Below are positions 1 to 8,468 of a DNA stretch of 64,000 bases, piece after piece. The position numbers were made by a program, and so were the translations under genes. Numbering within the stretch: position 1 is the stretch's first letter; every line of letters starts with the position of its first letter. The DNA comes from Burkholderia stabilis (lineage in GTDB: Bacteria; Pseudomonadota; Gammaproteobacteria; Burkholderiales; Burkholderiaceae), in the NCBI RefSeq assembly GCF_001742165.1, contig NZ_CP016444.1, positions 372,001 to 436,000 on the forward strand. Direction: 5' to 3'. Under the pieces are notes generated by a model. That model saw only the letters and a list, made by a program, of their open reading frames with translations, was not told where the DNA came from and searched no databases.

Positions 1-796
1 CGCCGAACAGCAGGCCGTGACCGAACAGCGTGCGCGGCTCGCCGCCCAGCGCATACGGCAGCCCCCAGCCGGCATGGTTCGTCAGGCGAAAGCGCGCACC
101 GTCCCGCTCGAGATGGCGGCGCGCGATTTCGACGAACACCGGCGCGGTCCCGGTGCCCGTCAGTTGCGCGATCAGCGCGGCCGGGTCCGCGATGTCGAAG
201 AACAGGTTGTCCTGTTCGCGCATCGCGAGCGTCTCGCCCCAGCGGGCCGACGGCTCGCGCACATCCTCCGGCTGGAAATGCGCGCCGCAGTCTTCGCAGA
301 AGAATCCGGAGACGCCCCGCGCGCACTGCGGGCAACGGCCGAGCAGGAAGCTGCCGGTCACGTAGCGTTCACGCGCGGCCGAATACGGCACGCGTTCGCG
401 CACCGTCGACACGCGCTGCCGCGCGGCAAGCCGCGCGACGAGCCCGTCATGCGCGGCGAGGTACGCGTCGTGATGCGCGTCGCCGAGCGGATCGACGAAC
501 AGGTCGACGTCGATGTTCATGTCGGCGAGATCGTCGACGATGCCCGCGCAGCTCTGCCGCGCGAGCGCGGCCGCGTCGATGCCGGCCTGCTCGGCGCGCA
601 GCGGGATGTAGGAATCATACGGGTCGCTCGCACACGCGATGCGCGCGCAGTCGCCGCGGCTGCGCAGGTGGCGCGCGAGCATGTCGAGCCGCAGGTACGG
701 GCCGGCAATATGGCCCAGGTGCAGACGCCCGTTCGGCGCCGGCATCGCGGGCACGAGCAGGTAGTGGCGCGGGTGGCGGATCGTGTCGATCGGCAT
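1..796 (-). CDS. Methionyl-tRNA synthetase-like enzyme, probable hydrazine (N-N bond) synthetase component (partial)
   Basis: The reading frame from the ATG at 796 is open to the left edge, giving 265 residues with the C-terminus missing. It reads as the N-terminal catalytic part of a class I aminoacyl-tRNA synthetase of MetRS type. The HIGH-type motif HLGH lies at residues 26-29 after PAPNGR. A four-cysteine zinc knuckle follows, CPQC (155-158) and CEDC (167-170), and then a WGLP motif near 244. There is no N-terminal extension. It is the last visible gene of a five-gene operon with a lysine aminomutase, an N-hydroxylase, a DAO and an ATP-grasp ligase, and starts 13 bp after the ligase. Stand-alone MetRS-like enzymes beside lysine N-hydroxylases are known to form N-N bonds (Spb40 in s56-p1 biosynthesis). 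That role is inferred here. A housekeeping MetRS is unlikely from context, but the missing C-terminus prevents a check for a tRNA-binding domain or a cupin. Confidence 0.8.
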   Translation of the reverse strand, partial: MPIDTIRHPRHYLLVPAMPAPNGRLHLGHIAGPYLRLDMLARHLRSRGDCARIACASDPYDSYIPLRAEQAGIDAAALARQSCAGIVDDLADMNIDVDLFVDPLGDAHHDAYLAAHDGLVARLAARQRVSTVRERVPYSAARERYVTGSFLLGRCPQCARGVSGFFCEDCGAHFQPEDVREPSARWGETLAMREQDNLFFDIADPAALIAQLTGTGTAPVFVEIARRHLERDGARFRLTNHAGWGLPYALGGEPRTLFGHGLLFG

Positions 797-809
797 GATG
801 GCCTCCGGG

Positions 810-2075
810 TCAGTCGAGCGTCACGGTCACGTCGGCCGCGAGGTCGCGCAGCAGCGCCGCGATGTCGCGGTCGAGCTCGCACTGGGCGATCAGGTACGCG
901 ATCTCGTATGCCTTGAACACGTCCTTCGGCAAGGCCATCTGCGCGCCCTTGCCCGCGACGATCTGCAGGAAGCGCAGTTCCGGCCGGCGCCACAGGCGCT
1001 CCAGGCCTTCGACGCGGGCGATGCGGCCGATCCCCGGCGGCATCACGATGCGCTGCCCCGCGCGCGTCGACGCGGTGCCGAGCCGGTCGTCGAGCGGGCC
1101 GTCGATCGCGCCGCGCGCGAGATCGAGCACCGTGCGATACGGCGAAAAACCCGCGACGCTGTACGGAATCAGATGCGAGTTGATGAACTCGCCGCCGAGC
1201 CGCCCGCCGATTTCGAGGATTTTCGGGCCGTCGCGCGTGACCATCACGTCCGCATGGAAGCCGCACCAGTCGATGCCGGTCGCGGCGACGCCCGCCCGCA
1301 CCATGTCGCGAATGGCCGCCTGCGTGTCGGCCGGCAGCAGCGACGGCGTCACGTTCTCGTACTGGATCGGGATCGACCGGTCGAAGGTCTTGTCGATGAT
1401 CGCGTTGATCGCGACGCGGCCGTGCGCGACGACCCCGGACACCGAGTGCTCGCTGCCCGTCAACTGCTCCTCGAGCAGCGCGTGGTCGCCGTACAGGCTG
1501 AACATCTCGCCCTTCTCCGGCGAGTTGTACGCGCGAAACGCGCGATAGACCTCGGCGGGATCGTCGTGCGCGCCGACCGGAAAGATGCCGCGGCTGCCGG
1601 AGTTGCCGGCCGGCTTCAGCAGCGCGGGCGTACCGATCCGCTTCAACGCGGCGGTGAACTCCGCTTCGCTGCCGACCACCGCATAGCGCGGGTTCGCGTT
1701 CGGCACCGCGTCGAGCACGCGGCGGGTCGCCGCCTTGTCGCGCACGTTGAGCGCGGCGTCCGGCGCGGTGCCGCGCAGGCCGAGCCGCTGCGACAACCGG
1801 CTCGCGAGCACGACCTCGAGATCTTTCCACGCGACGACGCCGGACAACTCGACGCGATGTTCGCGCAGGTACTCGAGAATCGTCCGCTCGGCGGCGTCAT
1901 AGTCGCCGAGCCGCGTCGGAATGATGCCGGCGCAGCCGAACGAGCGGAACGCGTCCGGCGTCGGCGTCGCCACATACAGGTCGAGCCCGAGGCTGCGCGC
2001 CGCGTCGATTTCGGCGATCCGTTCGCCCGCGAGCGCGCGCGTGTCGAGATACAGCATGGCCGGTGCTTGGGTCAT
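810..2075 (-). CDS. ATP-grasp carboxylate-amine ligase
   Basis: This 421-residue protein has an ATP-grasp architecture. The DK..TR segment is at 113-118, the glycine/serine-rich nucleotide loop (LLKPAGNSGSRGI) at about 152-164, and a metal-binding tail with Glu288 and Asn299 in LEIGGRLGGEFIN. The family activates a carboxylate as acyl phosphate and joins it to an amine. The ATG at 2075 has AGGAG nine bases upstream. The gene starts 15 bp after the N-hydroxylase gene and ends 13 bp before the MetRS-like gene, so it is surely co-transcribed with both. In context it is the natural candidate to couple a beta-amino acid or hydrazine-bearing product to another building block. The substrate is not visible from sequence. 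Confidence 0.85.
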   Translation of the reverse strand: MTQAPAMLYLDTRALAGERIAEIDAARSLGLDLYVATPTPDAFRSFGCAGIIPTRLGDYDAAERTILEYLREHRVELSGVVAWKDLEVVLASRLSQRLGLRGTAPDAALNVRDKAATRRVLDAVPNANPRYAVVGSEAEFTAALKRIGTPALLKPAGNSGSRGIFPVGAHDDPAEVYRAFRAYNSPEKGEMFSLYGDHALLEEQLTGSEHSVSGVVAHGRVAINAIIDKTFDRSIPIQYENVTPSLLPADTQAAIRDMVRAGVAATGIDWCGFHADVMVTRDGPKILEIGGRLGGEFINSHLIPYSVAGFSPYRTVLDLARGAIDGPLDDRLGTASTRAGQRIVMPPGIGRIARVEGLERLWRRPELRFLQIVAGKGAQMALPKDVFKAYEIAYLIAQCELDRDIAALLRDLAADVTVTLD

Positions 2076-2090
2076 GGCGGTGTGCTCCTG

Positions 2091-3446
2091 TCAGTTCACG
2101 AGTTGTTGGGTGGCGGCCTGCGGCGCGGCGCCGTGCGGCCAGTCGACGAATCCCGGCGGCGTGCCGACCTCATAGACGGATGTGCCCGCGATCGCATTCG
2201 CGATCCGGCCGCTGCGCCACGCGGCCAGGCTCAGGTTCGGATCGGCGATGCCGCGCGTCGTGCGCGCGGCGTTCTGGAAGAAAATCCGCGCGGCGCTCGG
2301 CCGGTTCCAGCGCACCGCATAGTCGTCGTCGAGTTCCGGAACGCCGTTGCGCGTGTGCATTTCGAAGCGCAGCGATTCGAGCGCGCCGGGCATCTGGAAT
2401 TCGCTGCCCGTGGCGAGCAGCACGACGTCGGCATGCAGCGGCGCATGCACGCCGGTGCCGTCATCGACGCTCAGCACGAAGCCGCCGTCCGCGCGATGCA
2501 GGTTGGCCATGTTGCGGCCGGGCATCAGCGCGCAATGCCCGGTGCGCCCTTCGATGTGCGTGATCTCGTAGAGCCGCTGGTAGATCGCCGTCAGCAGCGG
2601 CAACGTAACGCCGTCGCTCGCGAGACGCTGCGTGTCGAGCGCGTCGCGCTTGCGCTCCGGCGACAGCCGCGAGAAATGCTCGTTGTATTGCGGCACGAAC
2701 CATTCGTTGACGAACGGCGAGTCGTCCATCGGCAGGAAGTTCTCGCGCCGCGTCAGCCACGCGACGTGCGCGGGCGCCGCGTCGCCCGTCAGCCCGAGCA
2801 AGTGCAGCGCGAGCTCGGCGCCGCTCTGGCCGCCGCCGACGATCGCGACGCGCCGGCCGGCGAGCGCCGGCTGCACGGTGCAGAACTGCGACGAATGCAG
2901 CACGTCGGCGCCCAGGTGCGGCCGCGCGCAGGCGGGAATGGTCGGACGCAGGCCGACGCCGACGACGAGATTCGACGTGCGTACGACACCGTGCGAGGTC
3001 GTGACGCGCAACGCGCGCCCGTCCCGCACGACGCTTTCGACTTCGCAGTCGAACCGCAGGTTGTCGAGCGACGCGCACACCCATTGCATGTACTGCTCGA
3101 ACTCGCGGCGGCGCACGGTCGGAAAGCGCGCGTTCGCGAACGAGTACAGGCGTTCAGTGCGTTGCAGAAACGCAATGAACGAGTAGCGGCTGCACGGATC
3201 GGCCAGCGTGACCAGATCCTTCAGGAAGCTGGTCGTCAGCGACGAATCGGCGAGCATCAGCCCCGGATGCCAGCGGAACTCGGGCCGGCGCTCGACGAAC
3301 AGCGAGCGCAAGCCGCCCAATGGCGCCAGCAGCGCCGCCAGGCTCAGGTTGAACGGGCCGACGCCGATCCCGAGCACGTCGACTTCTTCCCCCGCAAGGG
3401 CCCTCGGCTTCGCGCCGTCGAGCGTCTGGAATTCGAAAGGGTTCAT
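2091..3446 (-). CDS. FAD/NADPH-dependent lysine/ornithine N-monooxygenase
   Basis: A 451-residue N-hydroxylating flavoprotein of the IucD/PvdA/SidA class. The FAD motif GIGVGPFNLS is at residues 26-35. An NADPH-binding Rossmann segment (VAIVGGGQSGAEL) lies near residue 200, and an ATG-type motif (LLATGSEF) lies toward the C-terminus. These enzymes hydroxylate the side-chain amine of lysine or ornithine, usually for siderophores. No NRPS or IucA-type synthetase is nearby. Instead it sits between a DAO-type flavoenzyme (ATGA overlap, 3443-3446) and an ATP-grasp ligase, with a MetRS-like enzyme downstream. That pairing is diagnostic of the lysine-N-hydroxylase plus MetRS-like hydrazine route. 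The start at 3446 is set by the 4-bp overlap. Substrate (lysine, beta-lysine or another diamine) is inferred only. Confidence 0.88.
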   Translation of the reverse strand: MNPFEFQTLDGAKPRALAGEEVDVLGIGVGPFNLSLAALLAPLGGLRSLFVERRPEFRWHPGLMLADSSLTTSFLKDLVTLADPCSRYSFIAFLQRTERLYSFANARFPTVRRREFEQYMQWVCASLDNLRFDCEVESVVRDGRALRVTTSHGVVRTSNLVVGVGLRPTIPACARPHLGADVLHSSQFCTVQPALAGRRVAIVGGGQSGAELALHLLGLTGDAAPAHVAWLTRRENFLPMDDSPFVNEWFVPQYNEHFSRLSPERKRDALDTQRLASDGVTLPLLTAIYQRLYEITHIEGRTGHCALMPGRNMANLHRADGGFVLSVDDGTGVHAPLHADVVLLATGSEFQMPGALESLRFEMHTRNGVPELDDDYAVRWNRPSAARIFFQNAARTTRGIADPNLSLAAWRSGRIANAIAGTSVYEVGTPPGFVDWPHGAAPQAATQQLVN

Positions 3447-4585
3447 CGCGCCTCCCCGGCACCGGTGATCGAATCGTGAAAGGCGGCCCGGCCGGCACGG
3501 TCGAGCACGCGCCCGGCCAGCGCCGCGCCGCCGTGAACGGCCGCGGCGATCCCGCTGCCGCAATAGCCGCCGCACCAGCCCAGCCGTCCGGCCATGCCGA
3601 CGTGCGGCACGCCGTGCGCCGTGAAGCCGAGCGGCGCGGACCATACGCGCTCGACGCTCACGCGTTCGAGCGCCGGGAAATACGCAGCCAGCCGCGCGCG
3701 CAACGCGGCTTCGGCGCCGGCGGGCGGCGCGTCGGCCGCCAGGCCGAGCCGGCTGCCGAACAGCAGCCGCCCTTCGTCGAGCCTGAAATAGTCCTTGTCG
3801 GCGGACACCGTGCCGTACACGCGCGGCTGCATCGAAATGCACCGCTGCGTCGCCTCGTCGAGCACGCCGGTGGCCAGCAGGTGCGTACCGTAACGTTCGA
3901 GCGGCGGGCGTATGCCGTCCGGCAGCAACGGCCACGCGTCCTCTGCGCACACGAGCGCGGAACCGGCGATGAGCGTCGCGCCGTCGAGGTCGAGCGCGAC
4001 CGCATCCGGCGTGAGCCGCAACGCGTTCACGCGGGCCCCGCGCCGGATCCGCACGCCGAGCGTCGCGGCCCGCATCCGCATCGCATCGCGCAGCGCGCGC
4101 GGCTGGATCAGCGCGAAGCGCAGGTTCAGCAGCCCGGCCACCGCACGCGCCGCGCCGGTCTCCCGCGCGACGGCCTGAGCGTCGAGCCACGCGACGCGCG
4201 CATCCGGCTGCGCCGCGTAATACTCGAACCGGCGCGCGAGCTGCGCCGCGGACGCGTCGTCGCACGCCAGCGTGATATGCCCCGGATGCGCCCAGCCGCA
4301 CGCGAGGTTGCGGCTGTCGACGAAGCGCTGAAGATAGGCGATGGCCCGTGCCGCCTCGCGCTCCGCGGCCTGCGCATGCTCCGCCGAGCGCGGGCCGCGC
4401 GGCAGCGCCGGCGCGACGCTCGCCACCGAGCCGAAGTTGAATGCGCTCGGCACGTCGCCGGGCGGGTCGGCGTCGCAGACCTCGACCGTCGCGCCCTGTT
4501 CCGCGAGGTGGATCGCGGCGGATAACCCCGTGTAGCCGCCGCCGACGATCGCGACGTCGGCGGCTTGTTTGCCGGGCGCCATCAT
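3443..4585 (-). CDS. FAD-dependent oxidoreductase, DAO (glycine/D-amino-acid oxidase) family
   Basis: This 380-residue protein begins with a dinucleotide-binding motif (VAIVGGGYTGLSAA, residues 11-24) and an acidic end of beta-2, and finishes with a glycine-rich C-terminal FAD contact (WCGGYCGSGIAAAVHGG). This is the layout of the DAO superfamily, which oxidises C-N bonds of amino acids and substituted amines. The start overlaps the stop of the aminomutase gene (ATGA at 4582-4585), and its own stop overlaps the N-hydroxylase start, so translation is coupled throughout. In s56-p1 biosynthesis a DAO-like enzyme cleaves the lysine-glycine hydrazine to release hydrazinoacetate. The same step is the attractive inference here. 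A conventional amine oxidase remains possible. Confidence 0.85.
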   Translation of the reverse strand: MMAPGKQAADVAIVGGGYTGLSAAIHLAEQGATVEVCDADPPGDVPSAFNFGSVASVAPALPRGPRSAEHAQAAEREAARAIAYLQRFVDSRNLACGWAHPGHITLACDDASAAQLARRFEYYAAQPDARVAWLDAQAVARETGAARAVAGLLNLRFALIQPRALRDAMRMRAATLGVRIRRGARVNALRLTPDAVALDLDGATLIAGSALVCAEDAWPLLPDGIRPPLERYGTHLLATGVLDEATQRCISMQPRVYGTVSADKDYFRLDEGRLLFGSRLGLAADAPPAGAEAALRARLAAYFPALERVSVERVWSAPLGFTAHGVPHVGMAGRLGWCGGYCGSGIAAAVHGGAALAGRVLDRAGRAAFHDSITGAGEAR

Positions 4586-5994
4586 GCGTGCTCCGGCTGG
4601 TGCTGATGGGCGTCGACGAACGCGCGATACGGCGCGTCGAAAAAGAACGCGGGCTCGCCGTCCGGCGGTTCGAGCTGGTCGAGCCAGCAGGCCGTCGCCG
4701 AATATTTCGCGAGGAACGGCCGGCGCAACCAGCGCGGGTCGCGCGCCTGCAGGAAATTCAGCAGGAAGTAGCGTTGCCCTTGCAGCTCGAGCGTGCCCGC
4801 GACCTCGACCTTGCCGGGGCCCGCGCTCATCGACGGGCCGCGCGCGCTGCGGGCGAGCCCCGACACCGATGCGATCGCCGCGTTGTAGATCTCGAGCGCC
4901 CGCGCGAGCGGCAGTTCGAAATAGGCGCGCGGCCCCGTATCGCGCTCGACGAACATGTAGTACGGCACGATGCCGAGCCGCACCTGCCCGACCCAGTTGC
5001 GCCGCCAGACTTCGGCGTCGTCATTGATATGACGCAGCACCGGCCCTTGCGAGCGGATCACGACGCCGATGCGGCGCAGGTTCGTCACCGCCTGCTCGGC
5101 GATCTCCGTCGACAGCTCGCGCCAGTGGTTCAGGTGCGCCATGAAGGTCACGTTGCGCCCGGCATCGATCAGTGTGCGCAGCAGCGCAAGCAGCTCGGGC
5201 GTGTCCGGATCGCTGACGAAGCGGTACGGCCAGTACGTCAGCGCCTTCGTACCGATCCGGATGTTGCCGATATGCTCGAGCCCCGGCTCCAGCAGCGGCA
5301 TCAGGTACTCGCGCAGGCGGGCCGCGCTCATCACCATCGGATCGCCGCCCGTCATCAGCAGGTCCGTGACTTCGCCATGCGCGCGCAGGTAACGATGCAG
5401 CTGCGCGGCTTCGCTCGACGCGAATTTCAGCGACGCGTCGCCGACGAACTGGGGCCAGCGGAAGCAGAACGTGCAATACGCATGGCAAGTCTGCCCGTGG
5501 CTCGGGAAATACAGCACGGTCTGCGCATACTTGTGCTGAATGCCGGGGCAGTGTTCGCCGTCCAGTTCCGGCTCGTTGAGCCGCTGATCCGCCGGATGCG
5601 GGTTCATCTTCGCGCGCAGGCGCCCGACCAGCGCGTCCAGTTCGTCGTGACGCGCGGCGTCGCGCGACAGCACGGCCAGTTGCTCGAGATCGTCGGGCGC
5701 GAGCATGTCCGGTTGCGGAAACGTCAGCCGGAACAGCGGATCGTCAGGCACGCGGGTCCAGTCGATCAGTTGCTCGACGACATAACGGTTGACCTTGAAC
5801 GGCAGCACGCGCGCGACCAGTCCGATCTGCTCGCGCATCTGCGGCGGCAGCGTCGCGAGCTGCGGGATATCGTCCAGCTTCGAACGGTTGTACGCCTTGA
5901 ATACAGGATGGACCGGAATCGACTGCAGTGGCGGCGCGCCGCCGGAAGCGGCATCGCGCGCGGATATCCGTTGGCCCTCGGATAATTCGATCAT
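4582..5994 (-). CDS. kamA: Lysine 2,3-aminomutase family radical SAM/PLP enzyme
   Basis: A 470-residue radical SAM protein with the 4Fe-4S motif CHAYCTFC at residues 170-177 (CxxxCxxC) and a C-terminal SAGPGK segment corresponding to the PLP-lysine loop of lysine 2,3-aminomutases. Length fits the KamA family. The reaction would interconvert L-alpha-lysine and beta-lysine, although some relatives act on glutamate or arginine. The ATG at 5994 is preceded by GGAG at eight bases. It is the first gene of the five-gene operon running to the left edge. Beta-lysine is a building block of several peptide antibiotics, so a biosynthetic rather than catabolic role is favoured. No lysine-degradation genes (kamD/E, kdd, kce) are beside it. 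Confidence 0.88.
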   Translation of the reverse strand: MIELSEGQRISARDAASGGAPPLQSIPVHPVFKAYNRSKLDDIPQLATLPPQMREQIGLVARVLPFKVNRYVVEQLIDWTRVPDDPLFRLTFPQPDMLAPDDLEQLAVLSRDAARHDELDALVGRLRAKMNPHPADQRLNEPELDGEHCPGIQHKYAQTVLYFPSHGQTCHAYCTFCFRWPQFVGDASLKFASSEAAQLHRYLRAHGEVTDLLMTGGDPMVMSAARLREYLMPLLEPGLEHIGNIRIGTKALTYWPYRFVSDPDTPELLALLRTLIDAGRNVTFMAHLNHWRELSTEIAEQAVTNLRRIGVVIRSQGPVLRHINDDAEVWRRNWVGQVRLGIVPYYMFVERDTGPRAYFELPLARALEIYNAAIASVSGLARSARGPSMSAGPGKVEVAGTLELQGQRYFLLNFLQARDPRWLRRPFLAKYSATACWLDQLEPPDGEPAFFFDAPYRAFVDAHQHQPEHA

Positions 5995-6168
5995 TGACTC
6001 GACTCCATTTTTTTAGATGTACTAATGTAGGTCGTGTGTCTCGTCTGCTCTCCACCGACGGCCAGGCAGCCCGTCGGCGTCCTGCAGATACTAGAAGCAA
6101 TTGCGGCGGCGAAGCATCACTGCCGTGTTATTTATCCATAAGCGTTTCGCATGCGGCTTCGCACCAAT

Positions 6169-7497
6169 TCAGCGGGGCACGGCCGCGCCCGCCGCCTGCC
6201 GTTCCGCCCGCATGCGTTTCGCCGGATGGGTTTCCGGCATCCGCCAGTACACGACCAGCGAAATCGCCGCACAGGCCGCGACGTACCAGAAAAACATCGG
6301 CTCGTTGCCGTCCGCCTTCAGCCGCAGCGCGACGAATTCGGTAGTACCGCCGAGGATCGCCGTCGTCAGCGCATAAGGCAGCCCGACTGCCAGCGCGCGG
6401 ATCTGCGGCGGGAACAGCTCGGCCTTGACCAGCATGTGCACCGACGTGAACCCGCTCAGCACCACGAGCCCGGCGAACACCAGCAGGAACGCGGCGAGCG
6501 GCTCGTGCACGTGCCCGAGCGCCGTGAAGATCGGCACCGACAGCAGCGCGCCGCCGATCCCGAACCACAGCAGCACGGGCCGGCGCCCGACACGGTCCGA
6601 CACGAGGCCGAACAGCGGCTGCAGCGGCATGTACAGCAGCAGCGCGATCGTGCAGACCCAGGTCGCCGTTTCCTTGTGCAGGCCGACCGAGTTGACCAGG
6701 TATTTCTGCATGTACACGGTGTACGTATAGAACGCGACGGTGCCGCCGATCGTGATGCCGATCGCGAGCAGCAGTTCGCGCCAGTGGGCCGCGAGATCGG
6801 CCGACACGCGCGTTTTCGCCGCGCGCGCCCGGCTGGCGATGAACGCATCGCTTTCGACGACGTTGCGACGCATGTAGAGCGCGAACAACGCGAGCAGGCC
6901 GCCGACGAAGAACGGAATCCGCCATCCCCAGCGCTCGATGTCGTGCGTGCCCGCGAAGATCCGCTGCATCGCGAGCATCAGGCCGAGCGCAACGAGCTGG
7001 CCGGCGACCACGCTCACCTGCAGGAACCCGACGTAGAAACCGCGCCGGTTCGGCGGCGCGATCTCGCTCAGGTACGTCGCGCTGGTGCCATATTCGCCGC
7101 CCATGCTGAGCCCCTGCAGCAGCCGCGCGGCGACCAGCAGCGCCGGCGCGAGCACGCCGATCGTTGCATAGCCGGGCGTGACGGCGATCAGCATCGAGCC
7201 CGCGCACATCGCGAGCACCGACTTCGTCAGCGCGGCCTTGCGCCCGCGCCGGTCCGCATACAGGCCCACGAGCCAGCTCCCCGCCGGCCGCGCGATGTAT
7301 CCGACGGCCGCGATCGCCGCGGTGTTCATCAATTGCACGGTCGGCCGGTCGGCCGGAAAGAACGACGGCGCGAAGTAGATCGAGAAGATGCTGTAGGCGA
7401 GAAAGTCGTACCACTCGATCAGGTTGCCGGCCAGCCCGCCGACGATCGAACCGATGCGCGGCGGCTCGCCGGCCGCTCCGGCAAAGGAAGTTGCCAC
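6169..7497 (-). CDS. MFS transporter, metabolite:H+ symporter (KgtP/ShiA-like)
   Basis: A 442-residue, 12-helix major facilitator. The N-terminal segment NLIEWYDFLAYSIFS and the ADRRGRK loop are typical of the metabolite:proton symporter group, whose members import alpha-ketoglutarate, shikimate, citrate or related acids. RLLQGLSMGGEYGTSATYLSEIAP is the conserved helix 4-5 block. It follows the lyase gene by 75 bp and precedes the kamA-like gene by 174 bp on the same strand, so it could belong to either unit. Carriers of this group usually import, which favours the catabolic cluster upstream rather than export of the putative hydrazine product. Confidence 0.85.
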   Translation of the reverse strand: MATSFAGAAGEPPRIGSIVGGLAGNLIEWYDFLAYSIFSIYFAPSFFPADRPTVQLMNTAAIAAVGYIARPAGSWLVGLYADRRGRKAALTKSVLAMCAGSMLIAVTPGYATIGVLAPALLVAARLLQGLSMGGEYGTSATYLSEIAPPNRRGFYVGFLQVSVVAGQLVALGLMLAMQRIFAGTHDIERWGWRIPFFVGGLLALFALYMRRNVVESDAFIASRARAAKTRVSADLAAHWRELLLAIGITIGGTVAFYTYTVYMQKYLVNSVGLHKETATWVCTIALLLYMPLQPLFGLVSDRVGRRPVLLWFGIGGALLSVPIFTALGHVHEPLAAFLLVFAGLVVLSGFTSVHMLVKAELFPPQIRALAVGLPYALTTAILGGTTEFVALRLKADGNEPMFFWYVAACAAISLVVYWRMPETHPAKRMRAERQAAGAAVPR

Positions 7498-7572
7498 GGG
7501 CGTCTCCTGTTTTAGTTGGTTCGTCCGTACCGGGCGACCGCCGGTATTGCCGGCGCCGCCCGTGCCGGCGGC

Positions 7573-8460
7573 TTACGCGCGGTCGGCCGCGTAGCGGGCG
7601 TCGAGCGCGTCGAAGCGCGCCTTGTCGACGAGTCGCTGCCGTTCGGCAAACGGCGCGACGAGCGCGGGGTTTTCGTCGAGCCGGCCCGTGTCGCGCAGCT
7701 CCGTCAGCGCGGCCTGCATGCCGCGCACCGCGCCCTGCAGCGCAGCGTTCGCATACAGCACCACGCCGTAGCCGAGCCGTGCGAGTTCGTCGCGTGAACG
7801 CGTCGGCGTCTTGCCGCCGATCACGATGTTGATGAGCTGCGGCGTATCGAACAGCGCCGGCAGCCGCTCGACGTCCTCCGGCGTATCCATCGCCTCGATG
7901 AACAGCACGTCGGCGCCTGCTCGCGCATAGCGGTGCGCGCGCTCGATCGCGTCGTCGATGCCGTGGACCGCGGCCGCGTCGGTGCGCGCGACGATCAGCA
8001 GGTTCGGGTCCACGCGCGCGTCGACGGCCGCCTTCAGCTTGCCGACCATCTCGGCGGCCGGAATCACTTCCTTGCCTGCGAAATGCCCGCATTTTTTCGG
8101 CAGCACCTGATCCTCGAGCTGGATCGCGTCGGCGCCGCTGCGCTCGAGCGTGCGCACCGTATGCAGCACATTGAGCGCATTGCCGAAACCGGTATCGGCA
8201 TCGACGATCAGCGGCAGATCGACGGCGTCGCGCACGCGCGCGGTGTGCTCGGCCAGCTCGCCGAGCCCGACGAAGCCGAGATCGGGCAGGCCGAGCGACA
8301 TGTTGGTCACGCCAGCGCCGCTCAGGTACAGCGCGCCGAAGCCGAGGTCGGCCGCGACCCGGGCGCTGAGCGCATTGAAGGTGCCGGCGACGAGCAGCCC
8401 CTGGCGGGCGGCGATGCTGCGCCGGAATGCGGCGCGACGAAGTGCGGTGTGATCGGACAT
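7573..8460 (-). CDS. Isocitrate lyase/PEP mutase superfamily enzyme (methylisocitrate lyase-like)
   Basis: A 295-residue alpha/beta-barrel protein. The catalytic signature KKCGH is at residues 122-126, with the Mg-binding stretch DADTGFG at 87-93 and EDQ at 116-118. The cysteine of the lyase loop is present, so C-C cleavage of a 2-hydroxy or methyl-branched acid is more likely than phosphonate chemistry. I chose the ATG at 8460 because GAGG lies six bases upstream. An alternative ATG at 8472 overlaps the stop of the amidohydrolase gene in an ATGA junction. The neighbours (LigI-like hydrolase, two acid carriers, LysR) suggest breakdown of a di- or tricarboxylic acid. The exact substrate cannot be read from sequence. 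Confidence 0.82.
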   Translation of the reverse strand: MSDHTALRRAAFRRSIAARQGLLVAGTFNALSARVAADLGFGALYLSGAGVTNMSLGLPDLGFVGLGELAEHTARVRDAVDLPLIVDADTGFGNALNVLHTVRTLERSGADAIQLEDQVLPKKCGHFAGKEVIPAAEMVGKLKAAVDARVDPNLLIVARTDAAAVHGIDDAIERAHRYARAGADVLFIEAMDTPEDVERLPALFDTPQLINIVIGGKTPTRSRDELARLGYGVVLYANAALQGAVRGMQAALTELRDTGRLDENPALVAPFAERQRLVDKARFDALDARYAADRA

Positions 8461-8468
8461 GCAAGGCC

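Noticed and set aside
783..3479. Open frame of about 900 codons on the plus strand
   Set aside because: It is antisense to three clearly recognisable genes and has the Arg/Ala-rich composition of a shadow frame in GC-rich DNA.
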